Shown piece by piece: positions 18,868 to 26,857 of a DNA stretch of 64,000 nt (position 1 is its first letter; the number at the start of each line of letters is the position of its first letter). Source of the stretch: Clostridium hydrogenum (GTDB taxonomy: Bacteria > Bacillota > Clostridia > Clostridiales > Clostridiaceae); NCBI RefSeq assembly GCF_021432385.1, contig NZ_JAEACT010000002.1, positions 1-64,000 of the forward strand, in the 5' to 3' direction. The notes beneath the pieces were generated by a model, which was given only the letters and a program-made list of their open reading frames with translations, had not been told where the DNA came from and searched no databases. Position numbers and translations under genes: made by a program.

Positions 18868-18909
18868 AAAAAACACGAAACATCATCAAAATTAAAGTTC
18901 CGTGTTTTT
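18868..18909 (-). terminator. Hairpin with T tract downstream of the yabR-like gene
   Basis: AAACACGAAAC and GTTCCGTGTTT pair with one mismatch, followed by TTTTTTTATT on the minus strand. Two family 2 repeats separate it from the gene it would end. Confidence 0.5.
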
Positions 18910-19013
18910 AAAGATAAACCACTTGAAACTTCAAAATTAATTTGTATCAAAATACCGTCTTCTAGGCATTATGATGCAAATTGATTTTGGTAGTTGAACT
19001 GATATATCTAAAG
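18910..19013. repeat. Family 2 hairpin element
   Basis: AAGATAAACCACTTGAAACT opens the left arm, the tip is ATACCGTCTTCTAGGCATTATG, and GGTAGTTGAACTGATATATC closes the right arm. Very close to the copy at 43580-43684. Confidence 0.85.
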
Positions 19014-19112
19014 TGAAACTACTGCAAGACTCAAACCACTTATGTTCCAAAATACTAATCTTCAAAGGATTATGGTGCATATGTAGTTTATAGTTGAGCT
19101 AGCTTCACTATA
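19012..19112. repeat. Family 2-like element, divergent arms
   Basis: Starts GTGAAACTACTGCAAGAC and ends GTTGAGCTAGCTTCAC; the inner arms TTATGTTCCAAAATACTAAT and TTATGGTGCATATG partly pair. It follows the previous family 2 copy directly, giving a tandem pair of unequal sequence. Confidence 0.6.
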
Positions 19113-19135
19113 TAACAATCGTAAAAATTATCTAG

Positions 19136-19543
19136 TTAGTTTGAACCTTTTCTATAGCCTCTAGCTCTAGAATCTTGATGTTTTTTCAAGTCTGCAAATT
19201 TTTCTTCGCTGTCTTTTAAAAACCTAGATATTTTATCTTCAAAATTTACGCTTGGTGCCTTGTTCTTTTTTGCCCAATCTATTTCAACTGGCTTTACTGA
19301 TGGTTTTTTTGGTGCAGAAGCTTGCTTTATTGACAAACTTATCTTACCATTATCATCTACAGAAAGAACTTTTACCTTCACTTTATCTTTTTCTTTTAGA
19401 TACTCTCGTATATCCTTAACAAATGAATCTGCAACCTCGGATATATGAACAAGTCCAGTTTTCCCATCGATTTCAACAAATGCTCCAAAATTAGTGATAT
19501 TAACAACAGTACCTTCTAAAATACTTCCAGCCTTTAAGGTCAT
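19136..19543 (-). CDS. yabR: S1-domain RNA-binding protein (YabR type)
   Basis: A 135-residue protein whose first 75 residues are an S1 OB-fold: [60 protein letters not shown]. The rest is a basic, disordered tail ending [10 protein letters not shown]. It probably binds RNA or the ribosome, like the general stress protein 13/YabR group; its exact role is not established. It is the last of the rqcP-yabP-yabQ-divIC-yabR row, placed as in Bacillus. Confidence 0.88.
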   Translation of the reverse strand: MTLKAGSILEGTVVNITNFGAFVEIDGKTGLVHISEVADSFVKDIREYLKEKDKVKVKVLSVDDNGKISLSIKQASAPKKPSVKPVEIDWAKKNKAPSVNFEDKISRFLKDSEEKFADLKKHQDSRARGYRKGSN

Positions 19544-19590
19544 ATTAAAAAGAATCCTCCTTGATTATATATATATTTTATATTATTAAA

Positions 19591-19866
19591 CTATTTATTA
19601 TTTGTATCTATTACAGGAGTTTCGCCTTCTTTTATAAGATTTAGTCGTTCTCTTGCAAGTACTTCTGAATATTTATCAGTTTTGGATAACTTAATTTGAT
19701 CCTGTAATTTTTTACTTTGAGCCTTAAGATTTTTAACTGAGCTTTGTTTAGCCACAATACTATTTTTTATTCTATGCATGGTAATCTGCTGATTTAAAAT
19801 TATATAACCTATATTTATTATAATTACAGCACATATTAGCATTTTAATTTTTGATTTCTTAATCAT
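19591..19866 (-). CDS. divIC: Septum formation initiator protein, DivIC/FtsB-like
   Basis: Small single-span protein with a short basic N-terminus, one membrane helix (about 8-24) and an extracytoplasmic coiled coil (about 30-62), ending in a RERLNLIKEGETPV block typical of FtsB/DivIC proteins. They link the division proteins FtsL and DivIB. I prefer ATG 19866 because GGGGAGA is too close to the ATG at 19875. Position between yabQ and yabR supports DivIC. Confidence 0.87.
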   Translation of the reverse strand: MIKKSKIKMLICAVIIINIGYIILNQQITMHRIKNSIVAKQSSVKNLKAQSKKLQDQIKLSKTDKYSEVLARERLNLIKEGETPVIDTNNK

Positions 19867-19959
19867 ATATCTCATTCTCCCCTAGAGCTGAAATATTGCA
19901 CTCATATATATTTTAAAATGTTTTTGTGATTTATTCAAGATATTTATTTAAGTAATTTA

Positions 19960-20343
19960 TTATTTTTTGTTTAAGAATATACATTCAAAAATAAATACCA
20001 TGAAATTTTTGCATATCCTAAGTGTTTTTAGCAATCTATTAAAAATAAAACTTACAAATTTTATATATATCTTACTTAGTAATTTCATGTAGAAAAATAC
20101 ACCAATCAGCATAAAAATATATACATATCCATTGAGATATGCCTCATTTGTATATAATAAAAAAGTAAATATAATTATGGCAGATAAAATTAAAAATAAG
20201 ATGTCCTGTATAACAGTTAATATTTTATTATTATTTCCAAATCTTCTTATAACTCTGTACACATCAAATAAGGAAGCTGCTAAAATCCCCGCAATAAAGT
20301 TAAATATCAAAAACACAAATTGATTATATATTGTTAATATCAT
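19960..20343 (-). CDS. yabQ: Spore cortex biosynthesis protein YabQ
   Basis: 127 residues with about four hydrophobic helices. The start NQFVFLIFNFIAGILAASLF followed by DVYRVIRR is characteristic of YabQ, a membrane protein required for spore cortex formation and made in the mother cell. It follows yabP by 14 bases. In Bacillus this pair is under sigma-E control; I did not find a convincing sigma-E promoter here. Confidence 0.88.
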   Translation of the reverse strand: MILTIYNQFVFLIFNFIAGILAASLFDVYRVIRRFGNNNKILTVIQDILFLILSAIIIFTFLLYTNEAYLNGYVYIFMLIGVFFYMKLLSKIYIKFVSFIFNRLLKTLRICKNFMVFIFECIFLNKK

Positions 20344-20357
20344 AATTCATCTTAACC

Positions 20358-20654
20358 CTATTTAAATAATCTTGATATAATACTGTCTTTATTGCTTTTA
20401 TTGTCACTTCCAGTATATGCACATGAGTTTATAAGACCTATTATAACTATATCACCATTTTGAACATCTAATTTATTCATTTTAAGTTCTCTGCCCTTAA
20501 TAATAAGAAAACCTAGATTAGTATTAAGCTCAATCTGCTCATCATTAAAACTAACAACCTCACTTACCCCTGTAAGCAAAAGTTTTTTTCTATTCTCTAT
20601 AGTCATAAGACTTTTTTTACTATTTTCTGCATTCATATCTTTTTTTGATTCCAT
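20358..20654 (-). CDS. yabP: Sporulation protein YabP
   Basis: 98 residues: an acidic/basic N-terminal tail, then the YabP domain with LLLTGVSEVVSFNDEQIELN, LGFLIIKGRELKM and NKLDVQNGDIVIIGLI. YabP is needed for cortex assembly and is related to YqfC. AGGAGG is at good spacing before the ATG. It sits between the S4-domain gene and yabQ. Confidence 0.92.
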   Translation of the reverse strand: MESKKDMNAENSKKSLMTIENRKKLLLTGVSEVVSFNDEQIELNTNLGFLIIKGRELKMNKLDVQNGDIVIIGLINSCAYTGSDNKSNKDSIISRLFK

Positions 20655-20713
20655 GGCAAATTACCTCCTATTCTACATTTTAATATATATGTAAAATAGG
20701 ACAAAGTTATAAC

Positions 20714-20968
20714 TTAAATCTCTTCACCTGATATTATTTCGTACATTTGTTTTGCTTCTTCTTTTAGTACATGATTTGATATATTTAAAATTTTTGCCGT
20801 TAAAACCTTGGATGCATATCTTATTTCAATAATATCATCTTCTTTAACTTCCGTTCTAGGTTTTGCAACTTTACCATTAATAGAAACTCTGCCACTTTCA
20901 CATGCTTCTTTAGCAACAGTTCTTCTTTTTATAATTCTAGAAACTTTTAAATATTTATCTAATCTCAT
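20714..20968 (-). CDS. rqcP: S4-domain RNA-binding protein (RqcP/YabO type)
   Basis: 84 residues that are almost only an S4 domain: MRLDKYLKVSRIIKRRTVA, CESGRVSINGKVAKP, EVKEDDIIEIRY. RqcP works with RqcH on stalled 50S subunits, adding C-terminal alanine tails in ribosome rescue. The place next to yabP is that of yabO/rqcP in Bacillus. Hsp15 (HslR) is the same family and is the alternative name. Confidence 0.88.
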   Translation of the reverse strand: MRLDKYLKVSRIIKRRTVAKEACESGRVSINGKVAKPRTEVKEDDIIEIRYASKVLTAKILNISNHVLKEEAKQMYEIISGEEI

Positions 20969-20983
20969 AATACCTCCAGCTAC

Positions 20984-21010
20984 AAAAAATCCCGGTTCAA
21001 ACCGGGATTT
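20984..21010 (-). terminator. Terminator of hupA
   Basis: A perfect stem, AATCCCGGTT / AACCGGGATT, with a 2-nt spacer and a T run on the minus strand, lies 23 bases after the hupA stop codon. Confidence 0.9.
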
Positions 21011-21032
21011 CTTTAATTTACTCTTAAGCTTA

Positions 21033-21308
21033 TTATTTATTTACTCTTTCTTTGAATTCTTTACCTGCTTTAAATACTGGTACAGTAGAAGCTGGTATTG
21101 TTATTTCTTCTTTTGATCTTGGGTTTCTTCCTTTTCTTTCTGCTCTTTCTCTAGTTTCGAAAGTTCCAAAACCAACAAGTTGAACCTTTTCATTTTTTTC
21201 TAAAGTTTCTTCAATACTTTCTATAAATGCCTTTAATGCTGTTTCTGCATCTTTCTTTGTTAAATTTCCTTTTTCTGCTATACTAGCTATTAATTCTGCT
21301 TTATTCAC
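21033..21308 (-). CDS. hupA: DNA-binding protein HU
   Basis: 91-residue histone-like protein that bends and compacts DNA as a dimer. It begins MNKAELIASIAEKGNLTKKD, has the conserved VGFGTFETRERAERKGRNPR arm (about 47-66) and ends VPVFKAGKEFKERVN. The start has AGGAGG nearby. Its promoter region contains a good sigma-H-type sequence, and it has its own strong terminator, so it is probably transcribed alone between mazG and rqcP. Confidence 0.97.
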   Translation of the reverse strand: MNKAELIASIAEKGNLTKKDAETALKAFIESIEETLEKNEKVQLVGFGTFETRERAERKGRNPRSKEEITIPASTVPVFKAGKEFKERVNK

Positions 21309-21359
21309 TTTTGTTACCTCCTTAAATTTTGAGAGTATGCTTTAATTATACATTAGCAT

Positions 21360-21386
21360 ATTCTTCATTAAATATAAAAATCCTTC
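21360..21386 (-). promoter_or_regulatory. Sigma-H-like promoter before hupA
   Basis: Minus strand GAAGGATTT (21378-21386), 11 bp, GAAGAAT (21360-21366). This fits the Bacillus sigma-H consensus (RNAGGAWWW, 11-12 bp, RNNGAAT) at every defined base. It lies 52 bases before the hupA start. A TATAAT at 21345-21350 with a poor -35 is also present, so dual control is possible. Confidence 0.5.
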
Positions 21387-21404
21387 TTTTGAAAGATATT
21401 TTTA

Positions 21405-22865
21405 TTAAATTTTATCTGTTTCACGCAATTTTGATTCATTCCATAGTTTATCCATTTCATCCAAAGTCATATTTTCAAGTTTAAGTCCTTTTTGGGATGC
21501 TTTGTTCTCTATGTACTCAAAACGGTTAATAAATTTGTCTATAGTATAATTTAATGCAAATTCACTATCAATGTCAAGGAATCTTGCAACATTTACTACA
21601 GAAAATATTAAATCGCCCACTTCTTCTAATATTCTTTCCCTTTTTATGCTTTTATATTCATTTTTTACCTCATAAAATTCTTCTAAAACCTTATCTAATG
21701 CACTTTCAACTTTGTCCATATCAAATCCTATTTTTGCAGCCTTTTTTTGAACCTTTTCTGCTCTTATAAGTGCTGGAAAATTTTTAGGTACATGTTTAAG
21801 TTCATCAGTATATGTTTCCAACCCTTGCTCTTTTTTCTTAATTTCGTCCCAGTTTTTAAGTACCTTCTCACTATTTTCACAATTCACATTGCCAAAAACA
21901 TGTGGATGCCTATATATCATCTTGTCACATATAGCCGTAATTATATCTTTAATATTAAACATACCTTCTTCTTTTCCAATTTGTGCATGAAAAACAACTT
22001 GAAGGAGTACATCTCCTAATTCCTCAACAATCGCATCATCATCTTTTTTTTCTATAGCTTCGACAACTTCATAACTTTCTTCAATCAATGCTCTCTTTAT
22101 AGATTCATGAGTTTGTTCCATATCCCATGGACATCCGTTTTCACTTCTCAAGATATTTATTATGTTAAGTAAATCATTAAAATCTTTATAATTATCTCTG
22201 TCCTCTGGGATGTATATGGAAGTTAAATAGTCTATATCTTCTTGCCTATCTAGCTCATATAAAGGTATTTTTCTTATACTCTCTATTTCCTTAATTCCCG
22301 CAGCTCTTATAAAATATATTTCTGTTTCGTCTTTATAATAATCAAAAAGTGCAAGCTTAACATCTGATGCTATAAATTTGTTATATACTTGTGTTATTAT
22401 TGTGCCGACTCTTTTATCTAAAATTTGATTTTTTATATCAAAAGCATCAATTACTTTAAGTCCTTTTACAGGATCTATTTGTATTCTTTCCATCACTGCA
22501 TCTATAAAACTTACAGCAGGCAATATTTCTATTTCTATTTCTTTTTGTTTACATAATTCTATTAATATTGAAACAGATTTTTCTGCAACAAGCGGATGTC
22601 CTGGAACAGCATAAACTACATCTTGAGTTTCCTCATGCCTTTTCAGCAAATCTTCAGCAATAGAATTATAAACATCATCAAAGCTTTCACTATTTTCATA
22701 TTTTTCATCATAAGTTTTAATCTCAATCCCAAGTTCGTTTAAGTAATCAACAGTAGGATGCTTACTTGTTCTAAAAAACACATTTTTGCTATTTTTTATA
22801 AGTTCAAAAGTTCCCAAAGTCAAAGCATCCTTAGAACCAGGGCCTAATCCAACAACTTTAATCAA
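21405..22865 (-). CDS. mazG: Tetrapyrrole methylase-like/MazG fusion (YabN type)
   Basis: 486 residues with two domains. Residues 1-215 are a methylase-like domain (MIKVVGLGPGSKDALTLGTF, then YAVPGHPLVAEKS). Residues about 225-480 are two MazG nucleotide pyrophosphohydrolase repeats, the first with CPWDMEQTHESIKRALIEES and EELGDVLLQVVFHAQI, the second with EEVGDLIFSVVNVARF. MazG domains hydrolyse NTPs, possibly clearing damaged nucleotides. The function of the methylase half in this fusion is not established. It follows the SpoVB-like gene by 16 bases. Confidence 0.93.
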   Translation of the reverse strand: MIKVVGLGPGSKDALTLGTFELIKNSKNVFFRTSKHPTVDYLNELGIEIKTYDEKYENSESFDDVYNSIAEDLLKRHEETQDVVYAVPGHPLVAEKSVSILIELCKQKEIEIEILPAVSFIDAVMERIQIDPVKGLKVIDAFDIKNQILDKRVGTIITQVYNKFIASDVKLALFDYYKDETEIYFIRAAGIKEIESIRKIPLYELDRQEDIDYLTSIYIPEDRDNYKDFNDLLNIINILRSENGCPWDMEQTHESIKRALIEESYEVVEAIEKKDDDAIVEELGDVLLQVVFHAQIGKEEGMFNIKDIITAICDKMIYRHPHVFGNVNCENSEKVLKNWDEIKKKEQGLETYTDELKHVPKNFPALIRAEKVQKKAAKIGFDMDKVESALDKVLEEFYEVKNEYKSIKRERILEEVGDLIFSVVNVARFLDIDSEFALNYTIDKFINRFEYIENKASQKGLKLENMTLDEMDKLWNESKLRETDKI

Positions 22866-22881
22866 TAAAACTCTCCTCTTT

Positions 22882-24420
22882 TCACCTTTTTTTCACTAGC
22901 CTTCTTTTTATATCCTCATAGCTAAATATCCCAAACAAAATAATAAAAATTGCATAAATAATAATACCCGAAAAAATTGATATTACACAGCTTATAGCAT
23001 TATTCATTGTTCTATTATAAACATACGTATAAAGAAATACAACTCCTAATATCATAATAGCTGATGCATAGGCAGGTTTTATTATAATATCATAGTATTT
23101 TAATTTAACCTTAAAATTAACCTTTATTGCTATTAAATTAAGTATAGCTGCTACCAAATAACCAACTATAGTCCCTATAATAGCGCCGTATACATTAAAT
23201 GACGGTAAAGGTACTAAATTAGAGGTTATAATTACTTTCGCCGTACAACCAATCAAAAGGTTAATTACAGGCAATGAATATTTGCCCACGCCTTGAAGAA
23301 TAGCTGTAGTTGTTTGCGAAAGAACAATAAATGGTATACTTATACTTAAATATCTCAAAATATAACTGCCTGAGGCATGTCCAGGAAATATTAAATTCAT
23401 TACAGGATTAGCCATAAAAAATAATCCTAAAAATGAAGGAATCCCTATCGCCATTGATATTCTAAGTGAAGTTTCCAGCTTACTTATAAGTTCAGTCCTT
23501 CTATTTAACACAAATGCTGCGGAAATAACAGGCACAATTGATATACATAATGCCATTGATAATGTAAGTGGCACATTTATTAATACAAAAGCTTTTCCGG
23601 TAAGTTGTCCATATAATTCAGCTGCTCCTTTATAACTAAAACCTGCTTTTATTAAATTTTGAGGAACAAGTATTGAATCCAATAAACTCATGACACTACT
23701 AACAGCAGAACCAATAGATATTGGAATAGCTGTATATATGAGTTTAGTTAAAACAGACATATCATTTTTAACTTTTAAATTTCCAAATTGCTTTATAGTT
23801 CTAACATATTTAATTATCAAATATATTCCAGCAATAACTGCTCCAAAAGTAGCACCAAAAGCAGCACCACCAGCTGAAAATTCAACTCCTTTTCCTAAAA
23901 GAAGGTATGCTAGTCCAACTCCAACCAAAACCCTACCTATTTGCTCTATTATTTGCGAAACAGCAGTTGGTGTCATATTCTGAAGTCCCTGAAAAAAGCC
24001 TCTAAATGGAGTCACTATAGAAATAAATAATGGTGCAAAAGATATTCCAAGCAAAGAGTAAAACGATTTATGATCCCAATTAAGAAATGTAACTAAATTT
24101 TTAGAAAATACTAGAAGGAATATCGTAAATCCTCCTCCAAGAATACTCATCATAAGTATTGCCTTTCTAAGAACAATAAGTACTCCCTCTCTATCCCCTA
24201 CAGCATTTCTTTCTGAAACCATTTTTGATACAGCTACTGGTATTCCTGATGCTGTTGCAAGGAAAAAGGTATACAGAGGATATGACATTTGATAATAGCC
24301 TATTCCTTCATCGCCAATAAGCATAACAAGTGGCAATCTAAAGAATAACCCTAAAAATTTTGCAATTATCCCCGCTACCCCAAGTATGATTGTACCTTTT
24401 ATTAAAGATTGCTTCTTCAT
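22882..24420 (-). CDS. SpoVB-family polysaccharide/lipid II flippase-like protein
   Basis: 512 residues with about 14 hydrophobic helices, in the MOP/MATE superfamily. The start SLIKGTIILGVAGIIAKFLG is the family's usual opening (about 4-23). Relatives flip lipid-linked cell-wall precursors; SpoVB acts in spore cortex synthesis, and YabM holds this chromosomal position in Bacillus. I cannot tell SpoVB from YabM by sequence alone. It is cotranscribed with mazG, and upstream lie family 2 and family 1 repeats. Confidence 0.88.
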   Translation of the reverse strand: MKKQSLIKGTIILGVAGIIAKFLGLFFRLPLVMLIGDEGIGYYQMSYPLYTFFLATASGIPVAVSKMVSERNAVGDREGVLIVLRKAILMMSILGGGFTIFLLVFSKNLVTFLNWDHKSFYSLLGISFAPLFISIVTPFRGFFQGLQNMTPTAVSQIIEQIGRVLVGVGLAYLLLGKGVEFSAGGAAFGATFGAVIAGIYLIIKYVRTIKQFGNLKVKNDMSVLTKLIYTAIPISIGSAVSSVMSLLDSILVPQNLIKAGFSYKGAAELYGQLTGKAFVLINVPLTLSMALCISIVPVISAAFVLNRRTELISKLETSLRISMAIGIPSFLGLFFMANPVMNLIFPGHASGSYILRYLSISIPFIVLSQTTTAILQGVGKYSLPVINLLIGCTAKVIITSNLVPLPSFNVYGAIIGTIVGYLVAAILNLIAIKVNFKVKLKYYDIIIKPAYASAIMILGVVFLYTYVYNRTMNNAISCVISIFSGIIIYAIFIILFGIFSYEDIKRRLVKKR

Positions 24421-24479
24421 AATAAAATACCTCCAAAATTTATATAAGGCATATTTAATTCTGACTACAAGTTTTAACG

Positions 24480-24592
24480 TTATAGATATACCAGTTCAAC
24501 TATTGAAATTCATGTGCACCATAATGCCAAGAAGACGGCATTTTAGTACAAGTGAATTTCAAGTTTCACGGTGGTTTATCTTTAATTAACCG
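24480..24592. repeat. Family 2 hairpin element
   Basis: Reverse orientation relative to 18910: it opens ATAGATATACCAGTTCAACT and closes TTTCACGGTGGTTTATC. The arms (AAATTCATGTGCACCATAAT with TTTTAGTACAAGTGAATTTC) pair with few mismatches around GCCAAGAAGACGGC. Confidence 0.85.
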
Positions 24593-24610
24593 CTTTTCAC
24601 ACTTTAAAAT

Positions 24611-24842
24611 TAATGCGAAACTTTAAACCAGAGTACAAAGTACAGAGTACAATGAAGAATGATTTACCTTTCCTTACGTCAGGTAAACCTTAAACTTAAA
24701 TGTTGTCATCTTCGCTGAACAACATTAATGCCGCGATTGCATAAGCAATTAAAAAATAAGTTTTAAGATTTTCTGTAGCAAAGCGGAAGAAAATCTTCCT
24801 TCTCTGTACTTTATACTTTGTACTTTGAAAAAAGGTTTCGCA
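24611..24842. repeat. Family 1 heptad-bounded element, copy c
   Basis: Orientation B. The base stem extends beyond the heptads (TAATGCGAAAC ... GTTTCGCATTA). Heptads AGAGTAC, AAAGTAC, AGAGTAC open it; GTACTTTATACTTTGTACTT closes it. Internal hairpins: GATTTACC...GGTAAACC, GTTGTCATCTTCGCTGAACAAC, GATTGCATAAGCAATT, GATTTTCTGTAGC...GAAGAAAATC. Confidence 0.87.
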
Positions 24843-24973
24843 TTATTTAAGTATTTAGTCAATCTTGTATGTGCAAAATTGAGTCAATTGATTATTAATT
24901 TATGTATAATAACCAATAACTAAAATTCATAGTATACCTTAATATTATTATTTAAATTTTGAAGGTATTATTC

Positions 24974-25528
24974 CTATTGTTCCATTTGTTTTCCTAAAAA
25001 TGAAGCTGCTGTTTCAGCCATTTTTATTTCTAGGTCTCCAAACTTTGTATCCTCATCCTTGGAGAATATAGCTACTGCACCTACTGCATCACCTCCAGCT
25101 ATTATTGGGCTTATTACTTGAGCTGTATATTTTCCTTCAGCTTCATCATCTTCATATAAAGGTACAGCTTTTCCTTCTTCTGACATATTATAAGTTTTTC
25201 TTTCGTCCATTAAATTCTCAAGTTCATCGCTTACACGTTTATCAATATATTCCTTCTTAGCTGATCCACTAACAGAAATTATTGCATCTTTATCAGCAAC
25301 TGCTATAATATGGCCAATTGATGCATTTAATGATTCTGCATATTCTTTTGCAAAATCACTTAATTCATTTATTGGAGAATATTTCTTTAAAATAACTCCC
25401 CCTTCTCTATCAGTGAATATTTCTAAAGGATCTCCTTCCCTTATTCTAAGTGTTCTTCTTATTTCCTTTGGTATTACAACCCTTCCAAGATCGTCTATAC
25501 GTCTAACAATTCCTGTTGCTTTCATCAC
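24974..25528 (-). CDS. spoVT: Stage V sporulation protein T
   Basis: Forespore transcription regulator, 184 residues. The N-terminal AbrB-type swapped-hairpin DNA-binding domain is MKATGIVRRIDDLGRVVIPK (2-21) followed by EIRRTLRIREGDPLEIF. The C-terminal GAF-like domain (about 55-180) includes AESLNASIGHIIAVAD. The spacing of domains matches SpoVT rather than AbrB alone. In Bacillus it is made under sigma-G, and a sigma-G-like promoter is visible here. Confidence 0.96.
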   Translation of the reverse strand: MMKATGIVRRIDDLGRVVIPKEIRRTLRIREGDPLEIFTDREGGVILKKYSPINELSDFAKEYAESLNASIGHIIAVADKDAIISVSGSAKKEYIDKRVSDELENLMDERKTYNMSEEGKAVPLYEDDEAEGKYTAQVISPIIAGGDAVGAVAIFSKDEDTKFGDLEIKMAETAASFLGKQMEQ

Positions 25529-25570
25529 TTGTTTCCCTCCTAAATTTTATACAAAATATTTTTACGTTTA

Positions 25571-25600
25571 TAGTATCCTACTTATTTTGAAATTTTATGC
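25571..25600 (-). promoter_or_regulatory. Possible sigma-F/G-type promoter of spoVT
   Basis: Minus strand GCATA (25596-25600), 18 bp, GATACTA (25571-25577). This resembles sigma-G (GMATR, 17-18 bp, CATNNTA) except for G at the first -10 position. It lies about 45 bases before the spoVT start. Confidence 0.4.
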
Positions 25601-25624
25601 ATATATGCATAGTTTTCTTCATAT

Positions 25625-25730
25625 AAAGATATACCACTGTGAAACTCGAAATTCATTTCTACCAAAATGCTGTCTTCTGAGCATTATTGTGCACATGAAT
25701 TTCGATAGTTGAACTGGTATACCTATAAAA
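25625..25730. repeat. Family 2 hairpin element
   Basis: Opens AAAGATATACCACTGTGAAA and closes AACTGGTATACCTAT; arms CGAAATTCATTTCTACCAAA and GTGCACATGAATTTCG pair around ATGCTGTCTTCTGAGCAT. It overlaps the T tract of the prsA terminator. Confidence 0.8.
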
Positions 25731-25762
25731 AAAAGAACCATGCACTAAAATGCATGGTTCTT
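25726..25762 (-). terminator. Terminator after prsA-like gene
   Basis: A perfect 12-bp stem, AAGAACCATGCA (25733-25744) / TGCATGGTTCTT (25751-25762), is followed by a T run on the minus strand and begins 4 bases after the stop codon. It ends the htrA-pth-mfd-prsA stretch. Confidence 0.92.
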
Positions 25763-25766
25763 TATG

Positions 25767-26774
25767 CTATATTATGTTTTTATCGTACTTTGTAATGCTT
25801 GCTGCCTTTTTCCAACTAGTTATAGTACTTTGTAATACAGTCTGTTTTTGTTGTGTTAAAAGTGTATTCTTGATATCTGCTTTAACACTATCAAATGGCT
25901 TAACAGGATAATTTGTCTTGCTGTTACACTTTATTACATGCCATCCAAATTGAGTTTGAACAGGCTGGCTTACTTCTCCAGCTTTTAATTTTAGAGCTGC
26001 TGCCATAAATGTTGCATCATAATCTTGAGTATTTACTGGAATATCTCCTAATGATCCGCCGCTAGCTTTTGAACCAGTATCTGTAGAAACTGACTTTGCT
26101 ATAGTTGCAAAATCTTCTCCTTTTTTAATTCTAGCTTCAACCTGCTGTGCGTCAGCCTCTGTTTTAAGTAAAATATGTGACAAATTAACAGTATTTGTCT
26201 TCTCAGTATAATTGCTTGGATTTTTATCATAGTATGCTTTTGCTTTTGCATCCGATATTGTTATACCTTTTTCTACGTAAGCTACAACCTTTTGAAGTTT
26301 AATTGATTTTTTTACTTGTTCTTTAAATGTAGCATCTGTTAATTTAGCTTGACTTAATGCTGCTTTCCATTCTGCGTCTGTTTTATAATTTTTTTTGTAT
26401 GTTTGATATTGCGTATTTACTTCTTTATTTAGTTCTGTATCGCTAGGAATTAAATTTTTTTCTTTTCCTTTTTGAAGAAATAACACTTCAGTAATCATAT
26501 TGTCAAGAATAGTTTCCTTTTGTTGCTTTAAAGCAGCCATTGCATCTGCATTGCTTTTGTAATTTGCGCCATATTCTTGTTCGATTTGAGCAATTACTCC
26601 TTGCTGATCAACAGCTTCATCAAGTTCTCCTCTAGTTATGCTCTCTCCATTTACCTTTGCTACTACGCTTTTTGATATTCCTTCTGGTGTTTTAGCTATC
26701 ATATCACATCCGACAGCCGAAAATGCAAACATTCCAACGATTAATGCAGTTATTATTTTTTTAGCATTTTTCAT
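25767..26774 (-). CDS. prsA: PrsA-like foldase lipoprotein (peptidyl-prolyl isomerase)
   Basis: Extracytoplasmic lipoprotein helping exported proteins fold. From ATG 26774 it is 335 residues: a signal sequence with lipobox FSAVGC (cysteine near residue 23), an N-terminal SurA-like helical segment, and a parvulin domain (about 195-290: VNLSHILLKTEADAQQVEAR, GGSLGDIPVNTQ, QTQFGWHVIKC). An upstream frame start 16 codons earlier is unlikely because it precedes the signal peptide and has no binding site. It follows mfd, with its own promoter inside the mfd 3' end. Confidence 0.9.
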   Translation of the reverse strand: MKNAKKIITALIVGMFAFSAVGCDMIAKTPEGISKSVVAKVNGESITRGELDEAVDQQGVIAQIEQEYGANYKSNADAMAALKQQKETILDNMITEVLFLQKGKEKNLIPSDTELNKEVNTQYQTYKKNYKTDAEWKAALSQAKLTDATFKEQVKKSIKLQKVVAYVEKGITISDAKAKAYYDKNPSNYTEKTNTVNLSHILLKTEADAQQVEARIKKGEDFATIAKSVSTDTGSKASGGSLGDIPVNTQDYDATFMAAALKLKAGEVSQPVQTQFGWHVIKCNSKTNYPVKPFDSVKADIKNTLLTQQKQTVLQSTITSWKKAASITKYDKNII

Positions 26775-26829
26775 ACCATTACCCCGTTTCTCATATTTAT
26801 TTAAGAATTTAATTATAAACACAGATTTT

Positions 26830-26857
26830 ATTGTATCATAAAATCAAGTTGTTTCAA
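26830..26857 (-). promoter_or_regulatory. Promoter of prsA-like gene inside mfd end
   Basis: Minus strand TTGAAA (26852-26857), 16 bp, TACAAT (26830-26835), overlapping the last codons of mfd. Confidence 0.5.

Noticed and set aside
20650-20720. Sigma-E promoter before yabP
   Set aside because: A CATATATA-like -10 exists but no acceptable -35 at 13-15 bp was found, so I did not list it.
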